Shown here: positions 45,462-54,248 of the stretch, piece after piece
Numbering within the stretch: position 1 is the first letter of the stretch
How the letters are laid out: the number at the start of each line of letters is the position of its first letter
NCBI GenBank assembly: GCA_964572955.1
Contig: CAZNGY010000003.1
Location: 37,740-101,739, forward strand
Length of the DNA: 64,000 bases
Reading direction: 5' to 3'
Origin: UBA3775 sp964572955
Lineage (GTDB): Bacteria; Bacillota; Clostridia; Lachnospirales; Lachnospiraceae
Notes under the pieces: model-generated
What the model was told of the DNA's origin: nothing
Databases searched by the model: none
Seen by the model: the letters and a program-made list of their open reading frames with translations, nothing else
Translations under genes and position numbers: made by a program

Positions 45462-46622
45462 TCAGTTTTTTTCTCCCACAGTTCCCTTTAAATCAAGTCG
45501 AAGCATTCCATCCACTCTGTTAGGACTACATTCAAATACAATTTCACTGTTTAGAATTTCAACGCCATCATTTATATATGATGTAATTATTTCATTTGCA
45601 GCAGAATTCAATATTTCTTTTGCTTCGTCAGGCGTTATACTCTCTTTTATATACTTATAATCAAGATAATAACTTCTCTGAACATTAAGTTTCAGGAAGT
45701 TAATTCCAAAAAGTTTTAACGCCACAGTTCTTTTTATTATATCACAATCAGTGTTTGAAATACTAGGTTCATATGAAAAAAGTTTCTCTTTTCTGAAACT
45801 TACGGCTATTCCTCTTTTTCCTGTTCCCACATATATTTTTGATTTTTTTTCTAAAGATTGTGAAAGAGGAATATCCAAACTATACTCTACCAATGCAAAG
45901 CCATCCGGGACAACCTCCCTTACTGCAACAATTTCATCATATGAATTTGTTATATCAATGTGTCCATCAATAATAACATCTCCGGGATTAATAAGATCTC
46001 CTTTCTTAACCATTGCAGTTCCTTCTCTGACATATACATCGGTTACAGTGCCGTATACATCTGAAATATATTCATTATAGCTAAAATCGTTTTCATATTC
46101 TTCGTCAATCTCTATATAGAGATTATTGCCTTTGTAATAAAAACTGCACCATTTAATGTATTTGTTTTCATTTAGAAAATCTTCTGACAATTTTGCATAA
46201 TCAATCTTATCAAGAACAGAAAGCATCCCTATTGATTTATTTTCAAGATAACTCTCAATATATTCAGCTGAATAGTAATTGTTTCCGTCAATTCTAATAG
46301 AAAAAAGTCGGTTGTTAAGAAAAAAAAACACTATTGCAATAATACTAAAAAGAACAATTTCTTTTTTATGGTATATGAGCCATTGAAAATATGACAACAA
46401 ACCATTTTTATAGACCATTTCTATATCAGCATCAATTTTTTTACTGTATTGTTTTAATCTGTAATAGCTTAAAACATCTACATCTGCAGAATATGTTTCC
46501 TTATCTCTATATAAATTCTTTATGTTCAGTTTGTTATTTAAACAAAATCTGATTTGTCTTGAAGATTTATTTCCATTTAGTCTTATATGAAATGAGCCGA
46601 TAAGAAACGCTAACCTATTCAA
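45462..46622 (-). CDS. yqfD: Sporulation protein YqfD
   Basis: A 386-residue protein with a cytoplasmic N-terminal part, one membrane helix (about residues 92-108), and a large extracytoplasmic beta-rich region. It matches YqfD by its layout, length and position between yqfC and phoH. In Bacillus, yqfD is expressed in the mother cell under sigma-E; its role is unclear. It starts at TTG overlapping the yqfC stop (TTGA). The presence of yqfC-yqfD suggests at least a spore-forming ancestry. Confidence 0.88.
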   Translation of the reverse strand: MNRLAFLIGSFHIRLNGNKSSRQIRFCLNNKLNIKNLYRDKETYSADVDVLSYYRLKQYSKKIDADIEMVYKNGLLSYFQWLIYHKKEIVLFSIIAIVFFFLNNRLFSIRIDGNNYYSAEYIESYLENKSIGMLSVLDKIDYAKLSEDFLNENKYIKWCSFYYKGNNLYIEIDEEYENDFSYNEYISDVYGTVTDVYVREGTAMVKKGDLINPGDVIIDGHIDITNSYDEIVAVREVVPDGFALVEYSLDIPLSQSLEKKSKIYVGTGKRGIAVSFRKEKLFSYEPSISNTDCDIIKRTVALKLFGINFLKLNVQRSYYLDYKYIKESITPDEAKEILNSAANEIITSYINDGVEILNSEIVFECSPNRVDGMLRLDLKGTVGEKN

Positions 46623-46981
46623 TTATATTCCTTTACATACTCTATTCTTTTAATAATACCGCTTATAATAAGTTCATCTTCAGTATAGCATTTAATACAT
46701 AATCCGCAGCCTGAGATGCATACTATACAGGAGGAACAAAGTAATTCGATTTTTTCATTCCCGTAACTCCTGACTTTCCCATAATTTTCTGCACGAAGTT
46801 CACACGAATTTATTATAGTTATAATCAGACCGCATTTTAAAACGTTGTCACAAAAATCATAATTACGTCCTATTCTTTGTGATCGCCTGTTTTTATGTCT
46901 GTTCCAACGTCTGCATTCACCATTAAGTTCAGATTTTATTTCCTCCAAATTTTTTTTAAAAACGCTCTGATTTCTTTTCAT
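46619..46981 (-). CDS. yqfC: YabP/YqfC family sporulation protein, cysteine-rich variant
   Basis: A 120-residue protein. The C-terminal end CYTEDELIISGIIKRIEY is typical of YabP/YqfC, and the gene sits directly before yqfD, as in Bacillus, where it is under mother-cell sigma-E control. Unusually it has ten cysteines, including CSSCIVC and a further three within twelve residues. No strong RBS precedes the ATG. The gene follows the rpsU terminator, so it probably has its own weak or regulated promoter in the short gap. Confidence 0.8.
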   Translation of the reverse strand: MKRNQSVFKKNLEEIKSELNGECRRWNRHKNRRSQRIGRNYDFCDNVLKCGLIITIINSCELRAENYGKVRSYGNEKIELLCSSCIVCISGCGLCIKCYTEDELIISGIIKRIEYVKEYN

Positions 46982-47002
46982 GACTTTTTATTTTATAATA
47001 TG

Positions 47003-47032
47003 AAAAAAAGCTGTCAAAAATGACAGCTTTTT
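47003..47032 (-). terminator. Intrinsic terminator of rpsU
   Basis: On the minus strand a 9-bp AAGCTGTCA/TGACAGCTT stem (47008-47016 with 47021-47029) and a 4-nt loop run into seven T residues. Confidence 0.93.
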
Positions 47033-47046
47033 ACTAATAATTCGTA

Positions 47047-47223
47047 TTATTTAAACTTTCTCTTACGAGCAGCCTCAGACTTCTTTTTACGTCTGACACT
47101 AGGCTTTTCATAATGCTCTCTTTTACGAATCTCCTGCTGGATACCAGCCTTAGCGCAATTTCTCTTAAAACGACGAAGTGCACTATCTAATGATTCGTTT
47201 TCCTTTACGATAACATTTGACAT
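47047..47223 (-). CDS. rpsU: 30S ribosomal protein S21
   Basis: A 58-residue S21, below the usual ORF length cutoff. It reads MSNVIVKENESLDSALRRFK and ends with the very basic VRRKKKSEAARKRKFK tail. S21 binds the 16S rRNA platform near the anti-Shine-Dalgarno region. GGAAGGGGG precedes the ATG. It has its own strong promoter at 47296, with a striking inverted repeat around the -10, and its own terminator, so it is a single-gene transcript. Confidence 0.97.
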   Translation of the reverse strand: MSNVIVKENESLDSALRRFKRNCAKAGIQQEIRKREHYEKPSVRRKKKSEAARKRKFK

Positions 47224-47283
47224 TCTTCACAACCCCCTTCCAATCGTGGAATAGGTAAAACTACCGAAATTTTGCATTTACTC

Positions 47284-47318
47284 ATGCACTGTTGTATTAT
47301 ACTACAGCAACAGTGCAT
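47284..47318. repeat. 11-bp perfect inverted repeat around the rpsU -10 box
   Basis: ATGCACTGTTG (47284-47294) and CAACAGTGCAT (47308-47318) are separated by 13 nt that contain the -10 hexamer. The arrangement looks like an operator for a dimeric repressor. Confidence 0.7.
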
Positions 47319-47325
47319 AAGTCAA
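47296..47325 (-). promoter_or_regulatory. Sigma-A promoter of rpsU
   Basis: On the minus strand TTGACT (47325-47320) and a perfect TATAAT (47301-47296) are 18 bp apart. Confidence 0.87.
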
Positions 47326-47398
47326 CAGTTATTCAGAAATTTCATCACAAAATTTATTGTAATATCATCAAGTTAATGTTCACCGGTTTAAAATTTGG

Positions 47399-50038
47399 TT
47401 ATGAGAGCTGTAAGCGAAGAACTTCAATTGCCTTTGCCAAAGCATCATCAATTCCTGCAGGATTCTTTCCACCGGCTTGTGCCATGTTTGGACGTCCACC
47501 GCCACCACCACCAACAAGAGTAGAAATCTCTTTAATAAGATTTCCGGCATGAGCACCTTTCTTTACTGCTGTATCAGTAGCCATTGATACGAGGTTTACT
47601 TTACCGTCTACTGTTGAAACAAGAAGAATTGCACAATCACCAAGACTGTCTTTAAGCTTGTCACCAAGAGTTCTTAATGAATTCATATCTGATTCACCGA
47701 TATTAGCGGTTAAAACTTTAATACCGTTGATTTCTACTGCTGAATTAAGTATATCTCCTGCAGATGCTGCCGCAATTTTAGATTTTAACTTTTCATTTTC
47801 AGACTGTAGTGTTTTGATTTCATCATGAAGTCCTGCAATCCTTTTAGTAAGACCATCAATATCACATTTAGCGACCTTAGCAGCTTCTGCAAGTTTCTTT
47901 TCAAGTGAATTAAAGTAAGCAAATACATTATCGCCCGTAATTGCTTCTATTCTTCTTACGCCCGCAGCAATGCCTGATTCTGAAAGAATTTTGAAGAAAC
48001 CTATACTTGATGTGTTTCTAACGTGAGTACCACCACAAAATTCAATGCTAAAATCAGCAATATTAACCACTCTGACTGTTTCTCCATATTTTTCACCGAA
48101 AAGTGCCATTGCTCCCGTTTTTCTTGCTTCATCAATTGACATAATCTTTGTAATTACATCAAGCCCTTCGGCAATCTTTTCATTTACGATTTTTTCAACT
48201 TCAGTAATTTCTTCTGATGTCATTGCCTGGAAGTGAGAAAAATCAAATCTTAATCTGTCATCTGAAACAAATGAACCATGCTGTTCAACATGTTCTCCTA
48301 AAACAATTCTTAGTGCTTTCTGTAAAAGATGTGTGGCTGTATGGTTTTTGCAGGCAGCTGTTCTTACATTTACATCTGCACAAAGTTCAACGGTATCGTT
48401 GATTTCAAAACTTCCTGAAGTTACAACACCAACATGACCTATGCGACCGCCTTTGAGTTTAACTACATCTTTTATTTCAAAAGTAGAATCAGCTTTTTTT
48501 ATGATACCTTTATCTGCGTTCTGGCCACCCATTGTAGCATAAAATGGTGTTTCATTTACTATAATGGTTCCTGTCTGACCTTCAGTAAGCTCATTAACAA
48601 GTTCCGTTTCAGTAGTAAGAACTGTTATAACTGATTCAGCCTCAAGAGATTCGTATCCAACAAATTTTGATGTAACGGATGTATCAATTTCATCATATAC
48701 CGTAGCATCAGCACCCATATAGTTTGTTGTTTTTCTTGCATTTCTTGCTGTTATTCTCTGGTTTTCCATTGCAGCCTTGAAACCGTCTTCATCAACGGCA
48801 ATGCCCTTGTCAGATAATATTTCAGTTGTGAGGTCGATAGGAAAACCATATGTATCATAAAGCTTGAAGGCATCTTCACCTGATAGTTTTCTATCATCTG
48901 ATTTTAAAATCTGTTCTTCAAGTTCAGAAAGAATATTCAATCCCTGATCAATTGTTTTGTTGAATTTTTCTTCTTCCATTGTAAGAACACTAAGAATATG
49001 AGCCTTCTTCTCTTCCAGTTCAGGATAACCGTCTTTTGATTCATCAATTACAGTTTGTGCAAGTTTTGCAAGGAATAATCCTTCAATTCCAAGAAGTCTG
49101 CCATGTCTTGCCGCTCTTCTTAAAAGTCTTCTCATTACATAACCGCGACCTTCATTTGACGGAAGAATTCCATCACTTGCCATAAATGTAACCGAACGAA
49201 TATGATCAGTGATTAATCTAATTGATACATCTTTCTTGTCATCTGACTTATATTCTGCATTGCAGAGACTGCATACAGCATCACGAATTGCCTTCATTGT
49301 ATCAATATCAAAAACAGAATCTACGTCCTGGCAAACAACCGCCAAACGCTCAAGCCCCATGCCTGTATCTATGTTCTTGTTTGCAAGTTCGGTATAACCG
49401 CCATGTCCGTCACCATCAAACTGAGTGAATACGTTATTCCAAACTTCCATAAATCTGTCGCATTCACATCCCACTTTACAGTCAGGCTTGCCACATCCGT
49501 ATTTTTCACCTCTGTCATAATAGATTTCCGAACATGGTCCACATGGACCCGCACCATGTTCCCAGAAGTTATCCTCTTTTCCAAATCTGAATATTCTATC
49601 AGCAGGTATTCCTTCCTGCTTGTTCCAGATTTCAAATGCTTCATCATCATCAAGATAAATGGAAGGATAGAGTCTGTTCTCATCAAGACCTATAACCTTA
49701 GTAAGAAACTCCCATGACCAGCTTATTGCCTCTTTTTTGAAATAATCGCCAAAAGAAAAGTTTCCAAGCATTTCAAAGAAAGTAAGGTGTCTTGCAGTTT
49801 TTCCTACATTTTCAATATCACCGGTTCTTATACATTTCTGACAGGTTGTAACCCTTTTTCTTGGAGGTATCTCCTGCCCGGTAAAATAAGGTTTTAAAGG
49901 TGCCATACCGGCATTTATAAGCAAAAGACTCTTATCATTTTTCGGAACAAGTGAAAAGCTGTTCATTTTCAAATGGCCCTTGCTTTCGAAGAAATCCAGG
50001 TACATCCTTCTAAGCTCATTTTCTCCGTAGAATTTCAT
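47399..50038 (-). CDS. alaS: Alanyl-tRNA synthetase
   Basis: An 879-residue class II synthetase charging tRNA-Ala. The aminoacylation domain starts with LRRMYLDFFESKGH, an N-terminal zinc-type cysteine cluster lies around residues 160-170 (CGKPDCKVGCECD), and the editing domain has HTATHLL and CGGTH. A C-terminal C-Ala domain (GGGGGRPNMAQAGG) completes the usual layout. It has an AGGAGG RBS. No T-box precedes it; only about 50 nt separate it from the terminator of the upstream tRNA gene. Confidence 0.98.
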   Translation of the reverse strand: MKFYGENELRRMYLDFFESKGHLKMNSFSLVPKNDKSLLLINAGMAPLKPYFTGQEIPPRKRVTTCQKCIRTGDIENVGKTARHLTFFEMLGNFSFGDYFKKEAISWSWEFLTKVIGLDENRLYPSIYLDDDEAFEIWNKQEGIPADRIFRFGKEDNFWEHGAGPCGPCSEIYYDRGEKYGCGKPDCKVGCECDRFMEVWNNVFTQFDGDGHGGYTELANKNIDTGMGLERLAVVCQDVDSVFDIDTMKAIRDAVCSLCNAEYKSDDKKDVSIRLITDHIRSVTFMASDGILPSNEGRGYVMRRLLRRAARHGRLLGIEGLFLAKLAQTVIDESKDGYPELEEKKAHILSVLTMEEEKFNKTIDQGLNILSELEEQILKSDDRKLSGEDAFKLYDTYGFPIDLTTEILSDKGIAVDEDGFKAAMENQRITARNARKTTNYMGADATVYDEIDTSVTSKFVGYESLEAESVITVLTTETELVNELTEGQTGTIIVNETPFYATMGGQNADKGIIKKADSTFEIKDVVKLKGGRIGHVGVVTSGSFEINDTVELCADVNVRTAACKNHTATHLLQKALRIVLGEHVEQHGSFVSDDRLRFDFSHFQAMTSEEITEVEKIVNEKIAEGLDVITKIMSIDEARKTGAMALFGEKYGETVRVVNIADFSIEFCGGTHVRNTSSIGFFKILSESGIAAGVRRIEAITGDNVFAYFNSLEKKLAEAAKVAKCDIDGLTKRIAGLHDEIKTLQSENEKLKSKIAAASAGDILNSAVEINGIKVLTANIGESDMNSLRTLGDKLKDSLGDCAILLVSTVDGKVNLVSMATDTAVKKGAHAGNLIKEISTLVGGGGGGRPNMAQAGGKNPAGIDDALAKAIEVLRLQLS

Positions 50039-50090
50039 AGAAACCTCCTAAGTATATATAAAAATATTGATTCCAATTAGGGAATAATTG

Positions 50091-50121
50091 AAAAAAAAAC
50101 GGAAGCTATTAATAGCTTCCG
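50091..50121 (-). terminator. Intrinsic terminator after tRNA-Glu
   Basis: A perfect palindrome CGGAAGCTATT/AATAGCTTCCG (50100-50121) is followed on the minus strand by nine T residues. Confidence 0.93.
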
Positions 50122-50128
50122 TACCAAG

Positions 50129-50200
50129 CAGCTTGTAGGGGAATCGAACCCCTGTTTTCGCCGTGAGAGGGCGACGTCTTAGCCTCTTGACCAACAAGCC
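50129..50200 (-). tRNA. tRNA-Glu (anticodon CTC)
   Basis: A 72-nt cloverleaf on the minus strand. The acceptor stem pairs GGCTTGT with ACAAGCT (one G-T). The anticodon stem TCGCC/GGCGA encloses the loop CTCTCAC, giving anticodon CTC for GAG codons. The T arm is AGGGG-TTCGATT-CCCCT. The discriminator is G, and CCA is not encoded. It has its own promoter and terminator. Confidence 0.95.
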
Positions 50201-50218
50201 TTGCCTCAAACAAAAGGG

Positions 50219-50247
50219 AGTATATCATATGTACATTTATAAATCAA
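50219..50247 (-). promoter_or_regulatory. Sigma-A promoter of tRNA-Glu
   Basis: On the minus strand TTGATT (50247-50242) and TATACT (50224-50219) are 17 bp apart, ending about 19 nt before the mature tRNA 5' end. Confidence 0.82.
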
Positions 50248-50302
50248 GTCTTTTTTTAACTTTTTTCAATTTTTTTGATATTTCCCTGTTTATGTTTGAT
50301 TT

Positions 50303-53300
50303 TTACATTGATGAACCAAAAATATCAAACAGTGATAACTGCTCATCTTCTGGAAGATTGTTTAACAAACCAAGTCTGTTCATTGTTTCAACAACCGTTC
50401 CCGGAACCTTACATCTGTTTTTAAACTCATTTCTTGAAACAAACGGATTCTTTGCTGCCTCTGCAACAACAGCTTCTGCAGCTTTTCCTCCCATGCCATC
50501 TATAGAATCAAGTGACGGCATCAGTTTTCCATTAATGATTTTAAAACGTGAAGCTCCAGCCTGATAAATATCTATTGGTGTGAACTCAAATCCTCTCGCG
50601 TACATTTCACGAACTATAAACATATCATCAAGAAGACTGTTTTCCTTTGGTGTTGCAGTTTTATTTTTCACTTTATTTTCTATTTCATCAATATTCTTTT
50701 GAAGAGTTTCAGCACCTAAAGCCATTCTCTCATAATCAAAGTCATCAGCTCGTATACTGAAATAAGCACAATAATATTCAAGCGGATGATAGACCTTGCA
50801 ATATGCTATTCTGAAGGCCATCATGACATATGCACAGGCATGGGCTTTAGGAAACATGTATTTAATTTTTTTACATGACCAAATATACCAATCCGGAATA
50901 TTGTTTGACACCATTGTCTCTTCCATTTCTTCGGTAAGCCCGCGTCCTTTTCGAACACTTTCCATTATTTTGAAAGCTTTTCCAGCCTCAATCCCTTTAT
51001 GAATCAGGAATGTCATGATATCATCTCTGGTACAGATTGCGGTTGAAAGGGTACATTTTCCCTCCTTAACAAGTTCCTGTGCATTTCCGGTCCATACATC
51101 AGTGCCATGAGAGAGTCCTGATATTCTTATCATGTCAGAAAATGATTGAGGCTTGGTTTCCTTAAGCATATTCATAACAAAATTTGTTCCTAGTTCAGGC
51201 AATCCCAGAGAACCAAGTTCACAACCGCCGATTTGCTCTTTGGTAATGCCAAGAGGTTCACAGGTCAGAAAAAGCTGCAGCACCTTTTTGTCGTCCATAG
51301 GCCATAATTTGGCATCTTCACCGGTTAAATCTTCCAGGAATCTAATCATCGTCGGATCATCATGTCCGAGAATATCCAATTTCAAAAGATTGTGATCTAT
51401 ACTGTGATAATCGAAATGAGTTGTAGTGATATCACTTGTCATATCATTGGCCGGACGTTGAACCGGCGTAAATGTATAAATTTCCTCTCCATGAGGCAAA
51501 ACTACTATACCACCCGGATGCTGCCCCGTAGTTCTTCTTACTCCTACACATCCTTGTACAATTCTGTCAATTTCAGCATTCCTTTTTTCTATACCTCTTT
51601 CTGCATAGTAATTTTTTATAAAACCAAATGCTGTTTTATCAGCCAGTGTACCGATGGTTCCTGCTTTAAATGTATGGCCGGTTCCAAAAATAACTTCTGT
51701 ATAGGCATGAGCTTTTGACTGATATTCACCGGAGAAATTCAGATCAATATCAGGTTCTTTATCACCATTAAAACCAAGAAATGTTTCAAATGGGATATTC
51801 TGTCCATCTCTTTTTAATCTTTTTCCGCAAACAGGGCATGTCATATCGGGGAGATCAAAACCGGATAACTGTCTGTCTAATGCATCCTTAATTATTTCAC
51901 TGTCAAAATCACTGTAGAAACAACTGTCACAATAATAATGAGGAGGCAACGGATTAACTTCCGTAATACTTGACATGGTTGCAACAAAAGAAGAACCGAC
52001 AGAACCTCGTGAACCAACGAGATAACCGTCATCATTTGATTTCTTAACAAGTTTTTGAGCTATAATATACATAACCGAATAGCCATTGCTTATGATTGAG
52101 TTCAGTTCTTTATCAAGTCTCGTTTTTACAATTTCAGGTAAATTCTCACCATACATTGTTGAAGCCTTTTTATAGCACATATCTCTAAGATCCTGATCTG
52201 AATTTTCAATAACCGGAGGACATTTATCAGGTCTTACCGGGGCAATCTTTTCAATCATATCTGCAATTTTATTTGTATTGGTTACTACAATTTCATTTGC
52301 TTTTTCTTCTCCGAGATATTTAAATTCTGCAAGCATTTCTTCTGTTGTTCTAAAATACAGAGGAGGCTGCATATCTGCATCTGCAAACCCTTTTCCTGCC
52401 ATAATAATACGTCTGTATATTTCATCTTCCGGATTCAAAAAATGTACATCACATGTTGCAACACACAGTTTATGATGTTTATCAGCTAAATCGACAACTT
52501 TTTTATTTAGTATTTGTAAATCTCTTTCAGATGTAATTTCCGGATAACGCTGATTATCCCTGACCATGAAATAATTATTACCGGTTGGTTGAATTTCATA
52601 ATAATCATACAATTCAGCAATTTTATTTATTTCTTCATCTGATTTATTTGTAACAATAGCCCTGAAAAGTTCACCTGCTTCACATGCTGAACCTATAAGA
52701 ATACCTTCCCTGTTTTTTCTTAAAACAGATTTAGGAATCTTAGGTCTTCTTCTAAAATATTTTATATGTGATTCAGAAACGATCTTATACAGATTTGATC
52801 TTCCCAAATCGTTTCTGCACAGAAGAATGATATGATAATACTTTCTTTTTCTTATCTCCTCCTCATAATCTTCAACGTTCATCAGTGGATTATTGGAATC
52901 ATCAACAAGATCATCATCATCAACCAGATACCCTTCACATCCATATATAATTTTAAACTTTTTAAATCTTTCTGTTTTTTCAGGATCATTTGCAAAAGCT
53001 TTTCCGTTCAATGCATGAGAAGCTTCAGGAAAAGACTGAACAACTCCGTGATCTGTAATTGCAACAGCAGAGTGCCCCCATTCAAATGCTTTCTTTACAT
53101 ATGCCGTTGTATTTGTAACAGCATCCATGTCACTCATTTTGGTATGAGCATGAAGTTCAACACGCTTAACTTCTGAATTATCCTCTCTAATCACACGAAA
53201 ATCTTTTATTTTCTTCATTCCTTGTACATAACTAATAGTAAGTTCATTATCAAACTTATCAACACTACAGCTTCCAAGCAATGAAATAAATTTATTAACT

Positions 53301-54196
53301 TTTAGTTCATCTTTTAAATCTGAAAATTCTTCTTTTGTTGAAAAAATCTTAACGCCTATAGTATCAGTAAAATCAGTAATGTTGAACATTATGATTATTC
53401 GTTCGTTTTTGATTTCTTTTGTTTCAATTGATGTAATCATACCTTTGATTACAATATCTCTAAGGCCATCACTTAACTCGTTTATTGAAAAAAAATCACC
53501 GGCAAAACTTTTTCCGAAGAAAATATCCGGATCTGCAGGAATTTTTTTCTTAAATTTATAATCTTTTGCCTGAGACGATTGCTGTGGTTTCTTTGCAGTC
53601 TGTTCAGGCTTTATAAGATCCTTATGTTTACTAACCGGTTCATGTTTAAAATCCAAAGCATTATAAATCTCATATTCAGGCTCTTTATTGGATAAAATTT
53701 CGCTTTTGTGGTATTTAATTTCAATTACTAATTTAATGCCAAACCACTCCTGCATCTTATCTAAAATGGTTTTTGAAATAATTTCAGCAAGATTTTGAGA
53801 AAGAAAATCTTCTTCCAAATCTATAATCATCCTATTTTCTTCAAACAAATAGTCTGCTGTTGAAGAAATTAATCCAGCATATTTGGATTGTTTTTCAATT
53901 TCTGCAACAAACAGACCTTGGTGCTTATTAAATAATTGTTCCATCGTAAGAGATTTGTCGTAATCATAAGATATCTCTATTCTTATCTGTTTGTCTGTTC
54001 CCACAAAATATTGCTTATTAATACATAATTCCAACATACTGATATATATCGGATGAATAGGTTCCTTTGAATGACATATTGCAATAACAAAAGTATCCTC
54101 ATTTGAATATATCAGTTTAATAAGTTCAACATCTGCGAACTGATTTATACAGTCTTTTTTTAAACCTTTTAGTTCAAAAGATTCTAGTATCTTCAC
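50303..54196 (-). CDS. polC: DNA polymerase III PolC without the proofreading exonuclease domain
   Basis: The Gram-positive replicative polymerase, starting at GTG behind GAGG. It has 1297 residues, against about 1440 for typical PolC. Domains in order: an N-terminal domain (about 1-180), an OB fold (about 245-335), PHP (HAH 349-351, ITDHGVVQSFPEA), a zinc finger (CDSC 756-759 with CPVC 787-790), catalytic aspartates D816 and D818 in PDIDLNFSGE, fingers and C-terminal domains. The DEDD exonuclease normally inserted in PHP right after IYG-EA-VDD is missing: residues 420-425 continue within about 30 residues to the post-insertion PHP sequence (YYHIILLCRNDLG). No frameshift or stop is seen. It ends the isoprenoid/lipid/translation operon. 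Confidence 0.96.
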   Translation of the reverse strand: MKILESFELKGLKKDCINQFADVELIKLIYSNEDTFVIAICHSKEPIHPIYISMLELCINKQYFVGTDKQIRIEISYDYDKSLTMEQLFNKHQGLFVAEIEKQSKYAGLISSTADYLFEENRMIIDLEEDFLSQNLAEIISKTILDKMQEWFGIKLVIEIKYHKSEILSNKEPEYEIYNALDFKHEPVSKHKDLIKPEQTAKKPQQSSQAKDYKFKKKIPADPDIFFGKSFAGDFFSINELSDGLRDIVIKGMITSIETKEIKNERIIIMFNITDFTDTIGVKIFSTKEEFSDLKDELKVNKFISLLGSCSVDKFDNELTISYVQGMKKIKDFRVIREDNSEVKRVELHAHTKMSDMDAVTNTTAYVKKAFEWGHSAVAITDHGVVQSFPEASHALNGKAFANDPEKTERFKKFKIIYGCEGYLVDDDDLVDDSNNPLMNVEDYEEEIRKRKYYHIILLCRNDLGRSNLYKIVSESHIKYFRRRPKIPKSVLRKNREGILIGSACEAGELFRAIVTNKSDEEINKIAELYDYYEIQPTGNNYFMVRDNQRYPEITSERDLQILNKKVVDLADKHHKLCVATCDVHFLNPEDEIYRRIIMAGKGFADADMQPPLYFRTTEEMLAEFKYLGEEKANEIVVTNTNKIADMIEKIAPVRPDKCPPVIENSDQDLRDMCYKKASTMYGENLPEIVKTRLDKELNSIISNGYSVMYIIAQKLVKKSNDDGYLVGSRGSVGSSFVATMSSITEVNPLPPHYYCDSCFYSDFDSEIIKDALDRQLSGFDLPDMTCPVCGKRLKRDGQNIPFETFLGFNGDKEPDIDLNFSGEYQSKAHAYTEVIFGTGHTFKAGTIGTLADKTAFGFIKNYYAERGIEKRNAEIDRIVQGCVGVRRTTGQHPGGIVVLPHGEEIYTFTPVQRPANDMTSDITTTHFDYHSIDHNLLKLDILGHDDPTMIRFLEDLTGEDAKLWPMDDKKVLQLFLTCEPLGITKEQIGGCELGSLGLPELGTNFVMNMLKETKPQSFSDMIRISGLSHGTDVWTGNAQELVKEGKCTLSTAICTRDDIMTFLIHKGIEAGKAFKIMESVRKGRGLTEEMEETMVSNNIPDWYIWSCKKIKYMFPKAHACAYVMMAFRIAYCKVYHPLEYYCAYFSIRADDFDYERMALGAETLQKNIDEIENKVKNKTATPKENSLLDDMFIVREMYARGFEFTPIDIYQAGASRFKIINGKLMPSLDSIDGMGGKAAEAVVAEAAKNPFVSRNEFKNRCKVPGTVVETMNRLGLLNNLPEDEQLSLFDIFGSSM

Positions 54197-54248
54197 ACAT
54201 TTTTCCTCTCATACCAGGTTAAATTTGATATTTACAAAATTACATACC

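Noticed and set aside
47284..47318. CIRCE (HrcA) operator at the rpsU promoter
   Set aside because: The repeat shares GCACT/AGTGC with CIRCE, but the arms are otherwise different and the spacer is 13 instead of 9 nt.
50039..50091. T-box or other leader for alaS
   Set aside because: Only about 50 nt separate the alaS start from the tRNA-Glu terminator. No specifier or T-box sequence is present.
50303..54196. A frameshift or assembly break explaining the short PolC
   Set aside because: The minus-strand frame is continuous over 1297 codons, and all other domains are present and in order.
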